The notes beneath the pieces are model-generated. The model ran no database searches, was not told where the DNA came from, and saw only the letters and a program-made list of their open reading frames with translations. Both the position numbers and the translations under genes were made by a program. This document shows, piece by piece, positions 8,466-17,811 of a stretch of 58,492 bases of DNA; positions within the stretch are counted from its first letter, which is position 1; each line of letters begins with the position of its first letter. Origin of the DNA: an uncultured Acidimicrobiaceae bacterium (GTDB lineage: Bacteria > Actinomycetota > Acidimicrobiia > Acidimicrobiales > RAAP-2). The stretch is from assembly GCA_903894295.1 (NCBI GenBank), contig CAITPI010000018.1:1-58492 (forward strand), read 5' to 3'.

Positions 8466-9647
8466 ATGGATTTCGAGTTCACGCCTGAGCAACTGGAGTT
8501 CGTCAAGGAAGTCGAGGCGTACCTCGACGAGCACGACGATCCGGAAATCTTCGACGTTACGCGCGAGAACATGGCGCAGATCGTCGACACGCCCAAGCGG
8601 CGGGAGTTCATGGCCAAGCTGGGCGAGCAGGGATGGTTGGGCATCACCTGGCCGAAGGAAGTCGGTGGCCAGGACGGCAACGGTGTCTACGAGTACCTGC
8701 TGAACGAGGCGCTGGCGGCCCGGGGCGGACCCCAGATCGGCAAGGGCGTCGGCATCATCGGCAAGACCATCATCAGCCACGGCAGCCAGAAACTGAAGGA
8801 CGAGTTCCTGCCGAAGATCCTGCGCAACGAGGTCGAGTTCGCCGTCGGCTACTCCGAACCGAATGCCGGTTCCGACTCGGCATCCATGCAGTTGAAGGCC
8901 ACCCGGGACGGGGACGGCTGGCGTCTGAACGGCCAGAAGACCTGGACCACGTCGGCCCACTTTGCCGACTGGTACTGGGTCGGCGCCCGCACGGATCCCG
9001 AAGCGCCCAAGCACCACGGCATCTCCCTCTTCATGGTGCCGATGGACCATCCCGGCATCACCGTGAAGGCCATCTGGACCATGGGTGACGAACGGACCAA
9101 CGAGGTCTACCTCGACGACGTCTGGGTCTCGGACGACTACGTGGTGGGTGAACTGAACCGGGGCTTCCAGTACATCTCCGAAGCGCTGGACATCGAGCGG
9201 TTCACGCTCTTCACCTACTCGCCCATCGCCCAGCGTCTCGACCTTCTGACCGAGTATGTGGCGTCCGCCACCCGTGACGGGGAGCCCATGAAGAACGACG
9301 CTGTCGTTCGTTCGCAGGTGGCCCGGCTCCACACCGAGGCCGAGGTGGCCCGGGTGCTCGGCCTGAAGTTTGTGGCCGCGTCGCTCGCCGGTGGTGCCCC
9401 TCCGACGGCCGAAGCTTCCGAGTACAAGCTCTTCACCACCGAGTTCTCCCGTCGGCTCGCCAACGCCTCGATGGACATGGCCGGGGTCGGTGGCCAGTTG
9501 CGGGTGAGGACCGAGGAGGCCCCGATGGCCGGACGGAGCGAGTCGACGTACCGCTACACCGTCATCGACACCATCGGTGGCGGCTCGTCGGAGATCCAGA
9601 AGAACATCATCGCCCGCCGCAAGCTGGGCTTGCCGAAGAACTTCTGA
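8466..9647 (+). CDS. acyl-CoA dehydrogenase (FadE-like subunit)
   Basis: 393 residues, FAD-dependent alpha,beta-dehydrogenation of an acyl-CoA. FTPEQLEFVKEVEAYLDEH, GWLGITWPKEVGGQ, GYSEPNAGSD and NGQKTWTTSAHFADW are family landmarks of the N-terminal and beta domains. The C-terminal segment DTIGGGSSEIQKNIIARR has Gly where most family members carry the catalytic Glu (YEGTSE). This and the second dehydrogenase gene four positions on suggest a mixed alpha2-beta2 enzyme as in mycobacterial FadE28/FadE29-type pairs. ATG with GAGGAG at 8455-8460; first gene of the rightward operon. Confidence 0.9.
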   Translation: MDFEFTPEQLEFVKEVEAYLDEHDDPEIFDVTRENMAQIVDTPKRREFMAKLGEQGWLGITWPKEVGGQDGNGVYEYLLNEALAARGGPQIGKGVGIIGKTIISHGSQKLKDEFLPKILRNEVEFAVGYSEPNAGSDSASMQLKATRDGDGWRLNGQKTWTTSAHFADWYWVGARTDPEAPKHHGISLFMVPMDHPGITVKAIWTMGDERTNEVYLDDVWVSDDYVVGELNRGFQYISEALDIERFTLFTYSPIAQRLDLLTEYVASATRDGEPMKNDAVVRSQVARLHTEAEVARVLGLKFVAASLAGGAPPTAEASEYKLFTTEFSRRLANASMDMAGVGGQLRVRTEEAPMAGRSESTYRYTVIDTIGGGSSEIQKNIIARRKLGLPKNF

Positions 9648-9666
9648 TCCGCACCCTCACCTGCCC

Positions 9667-10887
9667 GTGTCTGTGACCGACTTCAGCGTGGACAGCCCTG
9701 TCCCGGCAACCGCCTCCGGACCGCTGGCGGGCATCGTGGTGCTGGACCTCGCCACGGTCGGTCCCGCCGCCCGGGCCACCCGGATCCTGGCCGACTACGG
9801 CGCCAAGGTGGTCAAGGTTGGAGCCGTGCCCGGGCGCGGGGTGGAGCCGCTGCGCCCGCCGTTCTACGCCTACAGCGGTGGCCGGTATCTGGCCCAGTCG
9901 TACTTCGACCTGAAGGATGCAGGGGCCGCCGCGGCCTTTCTGGCGCTCGTGACCCGGGCCGACGTGGTCGTCGAAAGCTTCCGGCCCGGGGTGATGGATC
10001 GTCTCGGTCTCGGCTTTGACGTGCTGAAGGAAGCCAACCCCCGGGTGATCCTCTGCTCCACCACCGGATACGGACAGGATGGTCCCCGGGCCCAGTGGGC
10101 CGGCCACGACATCAACTACCTGGCCGTCGGGGGCTACCTGGCCGCCACCGAACCGGCCGCCGACGGCGGGCCGCCGGTTTCCGGGGCGACCATTGCCGAC
10201 GCCGCCGGTGGCGGGATGCAGGCCGCCATGGCCATCATGGCCGCACTGGTGGGTCGGGACCGTGGTCGCGACGCCGTACATCTCGATGTCTCGATTGCCG
10301 ACGGGGTGCTCTGGCTGACGTCACTGGCGATCGACGAGCATCTGGCCACCGGGAATCCGGTCGGGTTCGGTCACAACATCATCACCGGCCGCTACGCCTG
10401 TTACGACACCTACCAAGCCGCCGACGGCGGCTGGCTGGCCGTCGGGGCCATCGAGCCCAAATTCTTCGCCAACCTCTGCCGCCTGCTGGGCTGCGAGCAG
10501 TGGATCGCGGCCCAGCATGACGACGCCGCCCAGCCGGCAATCCGGGCCGACTTTGCCGCGGCCTTTGCCACAAGGGATCGGGACGACTGGGTCGCCGTGC
10601 TCGCAGGCGCCGACACCTGCGTGACGCCGGTCCTCTCGCTGGACGAGGTGGCCGAGGACGACCAGTTTCTGGCCAGGGGCGCCATCGTCGTGGCCGAGAC
10701 GCCGGACGGCGGCGAAGGTCCCCGAGCGTTCCGTCAGGTTGGCGCGGTCATGGCGGGCATGGACCCGCCGGCCCAGCCGGTCAAGCTCGGGCCGTCCGAC
10801 GTGACCTTGACCCGGGTCCTGCTGGAAGGGGCCGGCGTGGCCGACAACGTGGTTTCCGACCTGTTCGAGAGAGGAGTGGTGGCATGA
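9667..10887 (+). CDS. CaiB/BaiF family III CoA-transferase or alpha-methylacyl-CoA racemase
   Basis: 406 residues. LAGIVVLDLATVGPAARATR, the ESFRPGVMDRLGLG block and GYGQDGPRAQWAGHDINYLA are diagnostic of family III. The Asp in GHDINY (about residue 148) is the nucleophile of CoA-transferases and the acid/base Asp of alpha-methylacyl-CoA racemases, and the GHDINYLA wording is the racemase-like version. In this context it could either load CoA onto the substrate or epimerise a 2-methyl branch before dehydrogenation. GTG 9667 (or 9673) is taken as start, without a clear ribosome site. Its stop overlaps the next ATG (ATGA). Confidence 0.85.
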   Translation: MSVTDFSVDSPVPATASGPLAGIVVLDLATVGPAARATRILADYGAKVVKVGAVPGRGVEPLRPPFYAYSGGRYLAQSYFDLKDAGAAAAFLALVTRADVVVESFRPGVMDRLGLGFDVLKEANPRVILCSTTGYGQDGPRAQWAGHDINYLAVGGYLAATEPAADGGPPVSGATIADAAGGGMQAAMAIMAALVGRDRGRDAVHLDVSIADGVLWLTSLAIDEHLATGNPVGFGHNIITGRYACYDTYQAADGGWLAVGAIEPKFFANLCRLLGCEQWIAAQHDDAAQPAIRADFAAAFATRDRDDWVAVLAGADTCVTPVLSLDEVAEDDQFLARGAIVVAETPDGGEGPRAFRQVGAVMAGMDPPAQPVKLGPSDVTLTRVLLEGAGVADNVVSDLFERGVVA

Positions 10888-11411
10888 GCGCCATCGGCAT
10901 CGACGACATCGATCGTCTGATCGGGGTCGAACAGTATGTGGAGCGGGGGGAGTTCCCGGTCGAGCAGGGATATGTTTTCACGACCTGCTCGTCCGTGGAG
11001 AACGGCAACCCGCTGTTCTGGGACCCCGAGGTGGCCGCCGAGGTGACCAACGGCCCGATCGCCCCGCCGACGATGGTCTCGGTCTGGTTTCGCCCCCACC
11101 ACTGGGCGCCGGGACGCACGAGTGTGGCCCTGCCCCTCCAGATCCACTTCGACCTGAAGGAAGGTCTGGATCTCCCCGAGGCCGTGATGAGCGACAACAC
11201 CATCGTCTTCCACGAACCGGTGCGTCCGGGCGACTGGCTGACCACCCGCCAGATCCTGCGCTCGGTCTCCGACGAGAAGACCACGAAGCTCGGCACCGGT
11301 CGGTTCTGGGTGATCGACGTGGAGTATCACAACCAGAACGGTGACCTGGTGGCCGTCGAGAGCTACACCGGATTCGGCTACCGGCGCGCCGGGAACGGAG
11401 GTGCGTCATGA
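10884..11411 (+). CDS. MaoC-type dehydratase subunit, FAS1-like (HadA-like) hotdog domain
   Basis: 175 residues of one hotdog domain of the FAS1-like dehydratase N-terminal type (VENGNPLFWDPEVA, NGPIAPPTMVSVWFRP, VRPGDWLTTRQIL). It lacks the D-x4-H catalytic pair of R-hydratases, so it should be the substrate-binding half of a heterodimer whose catalytic half is the next gene, like HadA with HadB or ChsH1/ChsH2. ATGA overlaps at both ends indicate coupled translation. Expected step: hydration of the enoyl-CoA made by the dehydrogenases. Confidence 0.85.
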   Translation: MSAIGIDDIDRLIGVEQYVERGEFPVEQGYVFTTCSSVENGNPLFWDPEVAAEVTNGPIAPPTMVSVWFRPHHWAPGRTSVALPLQIHFDLKEGLDLPEAVMSDNTIVFHEPVRPGDWLTTRQILRSVSDEKTTKLGTGRFWVIDVEYHNQNGDLVAVESYTGFGYRRAGNGGAS

Positions 11412-11887
11412 GCAACGTGTCGTTGTTGCACGGAAACGTGGCGGTCGGCGACGAGCTCGATGACCTCGGTTACGACGTGACGGCCACCACCATCGTGCTC
11501 GGGGCATTGGCCGCCCGGGACTGGCGGCCAATGCATCACGACAAGGACTTTGCCGTGAACCGGAACGGAACCCGGGACATCTTCCTCAACACCCCGAACC
11601 AGGCGGCGTGGTTCGAACGCTACGTCACGGACTGGACCGGTCCCTACGGCCGCCTCCAGCGGATGACCTTCAGGATGCTGGGCTCCATCTTTCCTGGCGA
11701 CACGATGGTGTTCCGCGGCACGGTGACCGACGTCGGCGTGGACGAAGTGGGCTGTGGCTGGGTGGCTCTCGACATCTCGGTCTCGGTGGAGGGCGACGTG
11801 AAAACGACGTGCAAGGCCAGGGTGGCGCTGCCCACGGAAGCCGGCGACAACCCGTGGGACCGCCGGGGCGACAACTGGCGGCCGTAG
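11408..11887 (+). CDS. MaoC-type dehydratase, catalytic subunit
   Basis: 159 residues, single hotdog domain. RDWRPMHHDKDFAV supplies the hydratase dyad (Asp about 38, His about 43), and FPGDTMVFRGTVTDV and a C-terminal VSVEGDVKTTCKARVALP strand complete the fold. Together with the upstream non-catalytic partner it should form an (R)-specific enoyl-CoA hydratase. Coupled to its neighbour by an ATGA overlap, followed after 64 bases by the second dehydrogenase. Confidence 0.85.
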   Translation: MSNVSLLHGNVAVGDELDDLGYDVTATTIVLGALAARDWRPMHHDKDFAVNRNGTRDIFLNTPNQAAWFERYVTDWTGPYGRLQRMTFRMLGSIFPGDTMVFRGTVTDVGVDEVGCGWVALDISVSVEGDVKTTCKARVALPTEAGDNPWDRRGDNWRP

Positions 11888-11951
11888 GAACAACCCGGGC
11901 GGCCCTTGGCGCCCGCAATCGATCTCGAACGACACAGGAGAAGAAAGACAC

Positions 11952-13082
11952 ATGCTGGATCTGAAGTTCACCGATGAGCAGGAAATGCTGCGGGAGACGG
12001 TGCGGGGCATCTGCGCCACCCTGAGCCCGTTTGAGGTGGTGCGCCAACTGGAGGACGACCCCATTGGCTACTCGAAGGATCTCTGGAAGCAGCTGGGTGA
12101 ACTCGACCTCATCGGCCTGATGCTGCCCGAGGAGTTCGGCGGGTCGGAGATGACCGCCCTCGAAGGCGTGGTGCTTTACGAGGAGTTCGGCCGGTCGCTG
12201 GCCGCCACACCGCACTTTGTGTCCGCCGTCCTCTCCGCCGGCGCTCTGACCCGGGTCGGCTCGGCCGACCAGAAGCAGGAGTGGCTGCCCCGGATCGCTT
12301 CCGGCGAAGCCATCCTCACCCCGGCGTGGCTGGAACCGGACAACGGATTCGGTCCCCAGGGCGTCCAGGTCCGGGCGGTGTCCACCGGTGGCGGGTTCAA
12401 GATCTCCGGCCGCAAGCGTCACGTGGCCTACGCCGCGGCCGCCGATGCGTTTGTGGTGCTGGCCCGGACCGGCGACCTGCGTGAGGATGTCGACCTGTTC
12501 ATCGTGAAGGCCGATGCCCCGGGCGTGACCCTCACCCAACAGATGACGATCGCCTCGGAGACCCAGTACCAGGTGGACTTCGCCGATGTCGAGGTCAGTG
12601 CCGCCGACCGCATCGGCCCCGAGTCCACCGGATGGATCACCTGGAACGGCGTCATGCACGACGGCATCATTCTGGCCGCCGCCCAGGCCGTGGGTGGGTC
12701 CCAGTATGCGCTCGAGATCACCAACCAGTACGCCAAGGACCGCCACCAGTTCGACAAGCCGCTCGGTGCGTTCCAGGCCCTCGCCCACTACCTGGCGGAT
12801 GCCACCACCAACATCGACGGGGCCGAGACGCTGGTCCACGAAGCGGCCTGGGCCCGTTCCGACGGACGACCGGTCAACAAGCTGGCGCCCATGGCCAAGC
12901 TCTATGCCTGCAACACCTACCGGGACGTCACCGCCACCGCCCAGCAGATCTTCGGCGGCATCGGCTTCACCGTCGAGTTCGACATCCAGCTCTACTTCCG
13001 TCGGGCCAAGGCGCTGCAGCTCTCATGGTGGGACACCCGCTACCTCGAGGAGCTGATCGCCACCGCCGTGCTGGATCACTGA
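11952..13082 (+). CDS. acyl-CoA dehydrogenase, second subunit
   Basis: 376 residues. FTDEQEMLRETVRGIC, LIGLMLPEEFGGSEM, ILTPAWLEPDNGFG, the FAD-interface RHQFDKPLGAFQALAH and IFGGIGFTVEFDIQLYFRRA mark the family. The C-terminal YEGTSE-type Glu is missing here too. The RxxF-PxGxFQ motif is present in this chain but absent from the other dehydrogenase of the operon. That complementary loss is what alpha2-beta2 heterotetrameric dehydrogenases of steroid side-chain pathways show. AGGAGAAG precedes the ATG. Confidence 0.9.
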   Translation: MLDLKFTDEQEMLRETVRGICATLSPFEVVRQLEDDPIGYSKDLWKQLGELDLIGLMLPEEFGGSEMTALEGVVLYEEFGRSLAATPHFVSAVLSAGALTRVGSADQKQEWLPRIASGEAILTPAWLEPDNGFGPQGVQVRAVSTGGGFKISGRKRHVAYAAAADAFVVLARTGDLREDVDLFIVKADAPGVTLTQQMTIASETQYQVDFADVEVSAADRIGPESTGWITWNGVMHDGIILAAAQAVGGSQYALEITNQYAKDRHQFDKPLGAFQALAHYLADATTNIDGAETLVHEAAWARSDGRPVNKLAPMAKLYACNTYRDVTATAQQIFGGIGFTVEFDIQLYFRRAKALQLSWWDTRYLEELIATAVLDH

Positions 13083-13271
13083 CCAACCCAGGACCGCCGG
13101 TGCCGCCAAGGCGACGCGGTGGCCGGACGCAATGGTGAACGATCAGCAGATGGATGGCCCGGCCCGCGAAGGAAGTGACCCCGGGTCCATCCGTCTTGGG
13201 TCCTCCCTGGTGGACTAACTTCGTCCGGGCAGACGGTGCTCCTCCGTGGTAGCCCGTCGGGGGAGGAAACC

Positions 13272-15077
13272 ATGGCAAACCAAACAGCAAGCAACACAGG
13301 TCCGTCGGGACTGGGACGGTTCCTGTTCCACCACGAGATCGACGAGTATCCGGCGAGCGGTCGGCGCTCGGCGTATCTGGCTCTGGCCGTACTCGCCACG
13401 ATTGCCCTGTACTACACGTACTTCACGCAGACGGGCGTCACGCCCAACATTCTGCAGTACTACCACATGTCCTTCAGCTTCTACGTGTGGATCGTGGTGA
13501 TCTCCAACCTGATTGGCGCCTTCGCCTCGTTGCCGGCATCCAAGACCGACGCGCTCGGCCGGTCCAACGTCGTCATCTACGGACTGCTGATCGTGGGTCT
13601 GCTGATCTGCTTCGCCGTGCCGGCCTGCACCGGCGAGTGGGCCTTTGCCGTGGTGATCTGCATCATCGGACTGGTTGAAGGGGCCATCCTGGTGGCCACC
13701 CCGGCCCTGATCCGCGACTTCAGCCCCCAGGTGGGCCGGGCCTCGGCCATGGGCTTCTGGGCCGTCGGCCCGGTGGCGGGCAGCCTGATCACCAGCATCG
13801 TGGCCACCAACACCCTGTCGCACCTCACGGCCTGGCAGGACCAGTTCCACATCTCGGGCATCTTCACCCTGGTCGTGTTCGTGCTGGCCCTCATCTGGTT
13901 GAAGGACCTTTCGCCGAAGCTGCGCGACCAGCTCATGGTCTCGGAGATGGACAAGGCCCTGGTGGCCGCCAAGGCCATGGGTCTGAGCGAAGCCGAAGTG
14001 GCCGAAGCCACCGCCCATCCGTGGAAGCAGATCCTGAAAGGTGACCTGGTCATCTCGGCGGTGGGCATCTCGGTCTTCCTGCTGCTCTACTACGCCGCCA
14101 CCGCCTTCTTCACCATCTACTGGGCGACGGTGTTCAAGTCCTCCGACGGGGTCAACCTTTCGACGTCCGCTGCCAACTCGCTGAACATCTGGTTCTGGGC
14201 GGTCGACATCATCGCCCTGGTCGTGTTCGGCTGGCTGTCGGACAAGCTCCGGGTGCGCAAGCCGTTCATGCTGGCCGGGACCATCGGCGGGATCATCATG
14301 CTCATCATCTTCCTCGGCCTGGCCGGGAACGCCTACACCGGGGCCGACACGATCATCATCGTGGAGGTCCTCCTGGCGGCCTGCATCTCCATGGTCTACG
14401 CCCCGTGGATGGCGAGCTACACCGAACTGGTCGAGGCCAAGAACCCGGCCCTGGTGGGCACCGGCCTTGCCCTGTGGGGATGGATCCTGCGTCTCACGGT
14501 CGGCCTCTCCTTCATCTTCCTGCCGCTGGTGGTCACGGCCGTGAACCCGGTGGTCGACAACCTGCAGTATGCCCAGACGCCCCCGAACGGCGATGCGCCC
14601 TTCAATGTGCAGCAGTTCCAGCTGGAGCACCCGAAGTCGGTCGCCTTCGCCGAGGCCAACGCGTCGTGGCTGAAGCCGCTCAGCACCGATACCAACTACG
14701 CATTGGCGACGGCGGCCCGGCTGCACCCGACGCCCGCCAACATCGCGGCCCTGACCAAGGCGGTCGGACCGGTCATCGTCGGCAAGGCGCTCAAGTACGA
14801 GACCCAACTGGTGACCTTGGTGGTTCCCTACCGCCAGGACCTGTCGTATCTGGCGGCGCACCAGAACGAGTTGCTGGCGCTCCAGAACGGCGTGGCCGAG
14901 TCGCCGAGCCAGTGGCAGCACTGGTTCTGGGTCTGCGTGGGTGGCATGGTGCTCTTCCTGCCCACGGTCTTCCTCACCAAGGGTCGTTGGAGTCCGGCCA
15001 AGGCCAAGGAGGACGAAGACGCCTACGAGGCCAAGGTCCAGGAAGAACTGAAGCAGTTGCAGGGCGTGGGGGCCTGA
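13272..15077 (+). CDS. major facilitator superfamily transporter with a large loop before the last helix
   Basis: 601 residues. About eleven hydrophobic helices run from residue 35 to 425, with the MFS loop FGWLSDKLRVRKPF between the halves. Then comes a hydrophilic insertion of about 120 residues (roughly 428-547) before a final helix (HWFWVCVGGMVLFLPTVFL) and a charged tail. The insertion should lie on the outside and is unusual. ATG with GGGAGGA. It follows the acyl-CoA genes in the same direction after 189 bases and probably imports the substrate. The substrate is not recognisable. Confidence 0.82.
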   Translation: MANQTASNTGPSGLGRFLFHHEIDEYPASGRRSAYLALAVLATIALYYTYFTQTGVTPNILQYYHMSFSFYVWIVVISNLIGAFASLPASKTDALGRSNVVIYGLLIVGLLICFAVPACTGEWAFAVVICIIGLVEGAILVATPALIRDFSPQVGRASAMGFWAVGPVAGSLITSIVATNTLSHLTAWQDQFHISGIFTLVVFVLALIWLKDLSPKLRDQLMVSEMDKALVAAKAMGLSEAEVAEATAHPWKQILKGDLVISAVGISVFLLLYYAATAFFTIYWATVFKSSDGVNLSTSAANSLNIWFWAVDIIALVVFGWLSDKLRVRKPFMLAGTIGGIIMLIIFLGLAGNAYTGADTIIIVEVLLAACISMVYAPWMASYTELVEAKNPALVGTGLALWGWILRLTVGLSFIFLPLVVTAVNPVVDNLQYAQTPPNGDAPFNVQQFQLEHPKSVAFAEANASWLKPLSTDTNYALATAARLHPTPANIAALTKAVGPVIVGKALKYETQLVTLVVPYRQDLSYLAAHQNELLALQNGVAESPSQWQHWFWVCVGGMVLFLPTVFLTKGRWSPAKAKEDEDAYEAKVQEELKQLQGVGA

Positions 15078-15142
15078 GGCCCGGCGTTGCTGCCCTCGTG
15101 CCACACCCGTGACGTAGTTTTGCGGTCCGGGAGGTGGTGACC

Positions 15143-15778
15143 ATGCCGCCATCGGGGTTCGCTGTCGTCGACGTGGAGACCACGGGTTTCGTGGCCGAAC
15201 GTGAACGCATCGTGGAAGTGGCGGTTGTCGTGCTCGACGAGCAGGGAGAACCGCTCGAGGAGTTCTGTACGTTGGTCGACCCCGGTCGGGGGGCCGGGCC
15301 GACCCACGTGCACGGCATCACCGACGAAATGGTGGCCGGCGCCCCGACCTACGCCGAGGTGTTGCCCTATGTCGCCTCGCTGCTGTCGGGCCGGGTCGTG
15401 GTCGGCCACAACATCGACCGGTTCGATCTCTCGTTCCTGCGGGCCGAGGCGGTCCGGGCGCTCGGGCCCGACGGAGACCCCGGACCGGTCGTCACCCTGG
15501 ACACCCTGACCATGGCCCAGCGGCATCTTGACCTGCCCGGCCGGTTCCGGTTGGTTGAGTGCTGCGACTACTTCTCCCTGAGTTGGACCGACCATCACAA
15601 CGCCCTCGGCGATGCCCGGATCACCGGCGAGCTTCTGGGATGTCTGCGGGCCAGGTTCGGTGACGCAACGCTTGGCCTGACCCAGAGTCTCCGCCGGGCG
15701 TCCGCCATCACCTGGCCGGGACAGGAGGCCGTTCCGGTCCTCCCGTCCATCCGGGTCCGGGCCGAAGCAACCTCCTAG
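15143..15778 (+). CDS. 3'-5' exonuclease, DEDDh (DnaQ/PolC-like) family
   Basis: 211 residues. FAVVDVETTGF supplies Asp10 and Glu12, VGHNIDRFDLSFLRAEA the second Asp, and HHNALGDARITGELL the His-Asp end: all DEDDh residues are present. It removes nucleotides from a 3' end. No polymerase domain is attached, so proofreading or a repair/RNA-trimming role cannot be told apart. The ATG at 15143 is chosen because GGGAGG lies 8 bases upstream; a GTG at 15134 overlaps that site. Confidence 0.85.
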   Translation: MPPSGFAVVDVETTGFVAERERIVEVAVVVLDEQGEPLEEFCTLVDPGRGAGPTHVHGITDEMVAGAPTYAEVLPYVASLLSGRVVVGHNIDRFDLSFLRAEAVRALGPDGDPGPVVTLDTLTMAQRHLDLPGRFRLVECCDYFSLSWTDHHNALGDARITGELLGCLRARFGDATLGLTQSLRRASAITWPGQEAVPVLPSIRVRAEATS

Positions 15779-15858
15779 TCGGACGCTCCGGATGCCCGGA
15801 CGGACACCTTGGACACCTTCGACACCCGGAGGCCCTTTCACCTGCAAGGATTCGTTCC

Positions 15859-17781
15859 GTGTCCGACCTGGTCCGCTGCCGTATCGACGAAATCGGTCCC
15901 GACGGGCCGAAAGCGAGCGAACTTACCGGTCTGCAGGGAGTGGTCGAAACCCGGAGGGTTGACGAGGTCGGGGCCGTGATTCTGGCCGTTGAGGCCGCGG
16001 TGCGGTCGGGTCGGACAGCGGCCGGGTTCGTCTCCTACGATGCCGCTCCGGCGTTCGACCCGGCCATGACCGTATTCTCCGGGCCACCGAGACGGGACAA
16101 CGCAGACCTGCCCCTGGCGTGGTTCGGGCTCTTCTCCTCGTCCCGACCGGTCCGACCGGTCAGCCGGTCCGCCGGTGCGGCGCCGACCGGTGCGACAAGC
16201 CCGTCCCGACCGGATCACCGCCAAGGCCCGGCGGAGCGCGCCCGGTGGGAGTGCGACATCGACCGGAGCGGATACGAGACGGCCCATCGTGCCCTCCAGC
16301 GGGCCATTGCCAACGGTGACACCTACCTCACCAACTACACCACCCGGTTCCGCCGGCCCTGGCCGGCCGGAGAGAGTCCGTGGGCCCTCTATGAGCAGTT
16401 GGTTCGACGCCACGCCGGGGGCCTCCAGATCCTGTTGGAGACTTCCGATTGGATCGTGGCGTGTGGTTCACCGGAACTGTTCTTCACCATGGAAGACCGC
16501 GCGGTCACCGTTCGTCCGATGAAGGGAACGGCCCGGCGGGGCCGCTGGAGCGGGGAAGACCGGATGGTGGCCACTGCGCTGGAACATTCGCCCAAGGAAC
16601 GGGCGGAGAACGTGATGGTGGTCGACCTGGTCCGAAACGACCTTGGCCGGGTGGCCGTCCCCGGGACGGTGGGTGTCCCCGTACTCGGTCAAAGTGAACG
16701 GCATCCGGGCCTCTGGCAGCTCTCGTCGACGGTGACGGCCACCCTGGATCCGGACGCCGGACTTTACGACGTGTTCGGCGCCCTGTTTCCGTGTGCCTCG
16801 GTCACAGGAGCCCCGAAGATTTCGACCATGGGACAGATCGCCGGCCTCGAGACCTCGTCGCGTGGCGTCTACTGCGGCGCGGTCGGCGTCCTTGGTCCCC
16901 GGGCGGCCCCGGACGGCAGCCCCGACGAAGGACGACCTGGTGAGGATCCTCCGGCCGGGCTGGACGCCCGGTTTGCCGTGGCCATCCGGACGGCGGTCGT
17001 CGATCGCCGTCGGGGGGTGGCCGAGTACGGCACCGGTGGCGGGATCACGTGTGACTCCCGGGCTGACGAAGAGTGGGACGAACTTCTGGTCAAGGCCCGG
17101 GTCCTGGTGGAAACGGGGACCGAAGGGGAGCCGCCTCCGGTCCTGCTGGAGACCATGCGGTTCGACCCGACCCTGGCGGGCCCGGGAAATCCGGGTGTGA
17201 GGAACCTGGAACGGCACCTTGGCCGCCTCCGGTCATCGGCTTCCTACTTCGGCGGACGTTTCCCCGACGACCTCGTCGGCCGGATCGGCGCCGCCACCGA
17301 GGGAACGGGACCGGCCCGGATCCGCCTGTTGCTCGACCTGACCGGGGCGGTGACGGTCGAGGTGCATCCGGAGGACGAAGCGATCGCACCGGCGGAGGTC
17401 CGGTTCTTCTGTGTGGACGACCAACCGGTCGACGCCGGGGATTTCCGGCTGTTCCACAAGACGACCAACCGCTGGATCTATGAGGACCGGACGGCCCGCC
17501 ACCCCGGCGCCGATGACGTGGTGCTCGTCAACGACCGACACGAGGTGACCGAAACCACCCGGGCCAACCTTGCGGTCCGCCTTGATGGAAAATGGTGGAC
17601 GCCTCCGTTGGCGTGCGGACTCCTGCCCGGGGTGGAACGGAGCCGACTGATCGATGCCGGCGTGCTCCACGAGCGGGTCATTCCGGTGGACGAGCTGTTC
17701 CGGGCCGAAGGCCTGGCCTCGTTCAGTTCGCTGCGGGGCTGGTTGCCGGCGACCGTCCAGGCGTGTCCCCATGCCGGCTGA
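15859..17781 (+). CDS. pabB: aminodeoxychorismate synthase component I fused to 4-amino-4-deoxychorismate lyase
   Basis: 640 residues, a PabB-PabC fusion for p-aminobenzoate (folate). Residues about 125-400 are a chorismate-binding domain with RPMKGTARRG, HSPKERAENVMVVDLVRND and FPCASVTGAPKISTM. Residues about 420-640 are a class IV PLP enzyme: the PLP Lys lies in HKTTNR, and EVTETTRANLAV and the LPGVERSRLI block complete the site. The PMKGT Lys is typical of aminodeoxychorismate rather than anthranilate synthases. GTG with AAGGA 8 bases upstream. The glutaminase PabA is not in the window. Downstream of the exonuclease, possibly co-transcribed. Confidence 0.92.
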   Translation: MSDLVRCRIDEIGPDGPKASELTGLQGVVETRRVDEVGAVILAVEAAVRSGRTAAGFVSYDAAPAFDPAMTVFSGPPRRDNADLPLAWFGLFSSSRPVRPVSRSAGAAPTGATSPSRPDHRQGPAERARWECDIDRSGYETAHRALQRAIANGDTYLTNYTTRFRRPWPAGESPWALYEQLVRRHAGGLQILLETSDWIVACGSPELFFTMEDRAVTVRPMKGTARRGRWSGEDRMVATALEHSPKERAENVMVVDLVRNDLGRVAVPGTVGVPVLGQSERHPGLWQLSSTVTATLDPDAGLYDVFGALFPCASVTGAPKISTMGQIAGLETSSRGVYCGAVGVLGPRAAPDGSPDEGRPGEDPPAGLDARFAVAIRTAVVDRRRGVAEYGTGGGITCDSRADEEWDELLVKARVLVETGTEGEPPPVLLETMRFDPTLAGPGNPGVRNLERHLGRLRSSASYFGGRFPDDLVGRIGAATEGTGPARIRLLLDLTGAVTVEVHPEDEAIAPAEVRFFCVDDQPVDAGDFRLFHKTTNRWIYEDRTARHPGADDVVLVNDRHEVTETTRANLAVRLDGKWWTPPLACGLLPGVERSRLIDAGVLHERVIPVDELFRAEGLASFSSLRGWLPATVQACPHAG

Positions 17782-17811
17782 CCGGCGCCGGACCGGTCCA
17801 CTGGCCAGGTT

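Noticed and set aside
13215-15152. 645-codon minus-strand open frame
   Set aside because: Entirely antisense to the MFS permease; composition dominated by Gly, Asp, His and Gln with no motif.
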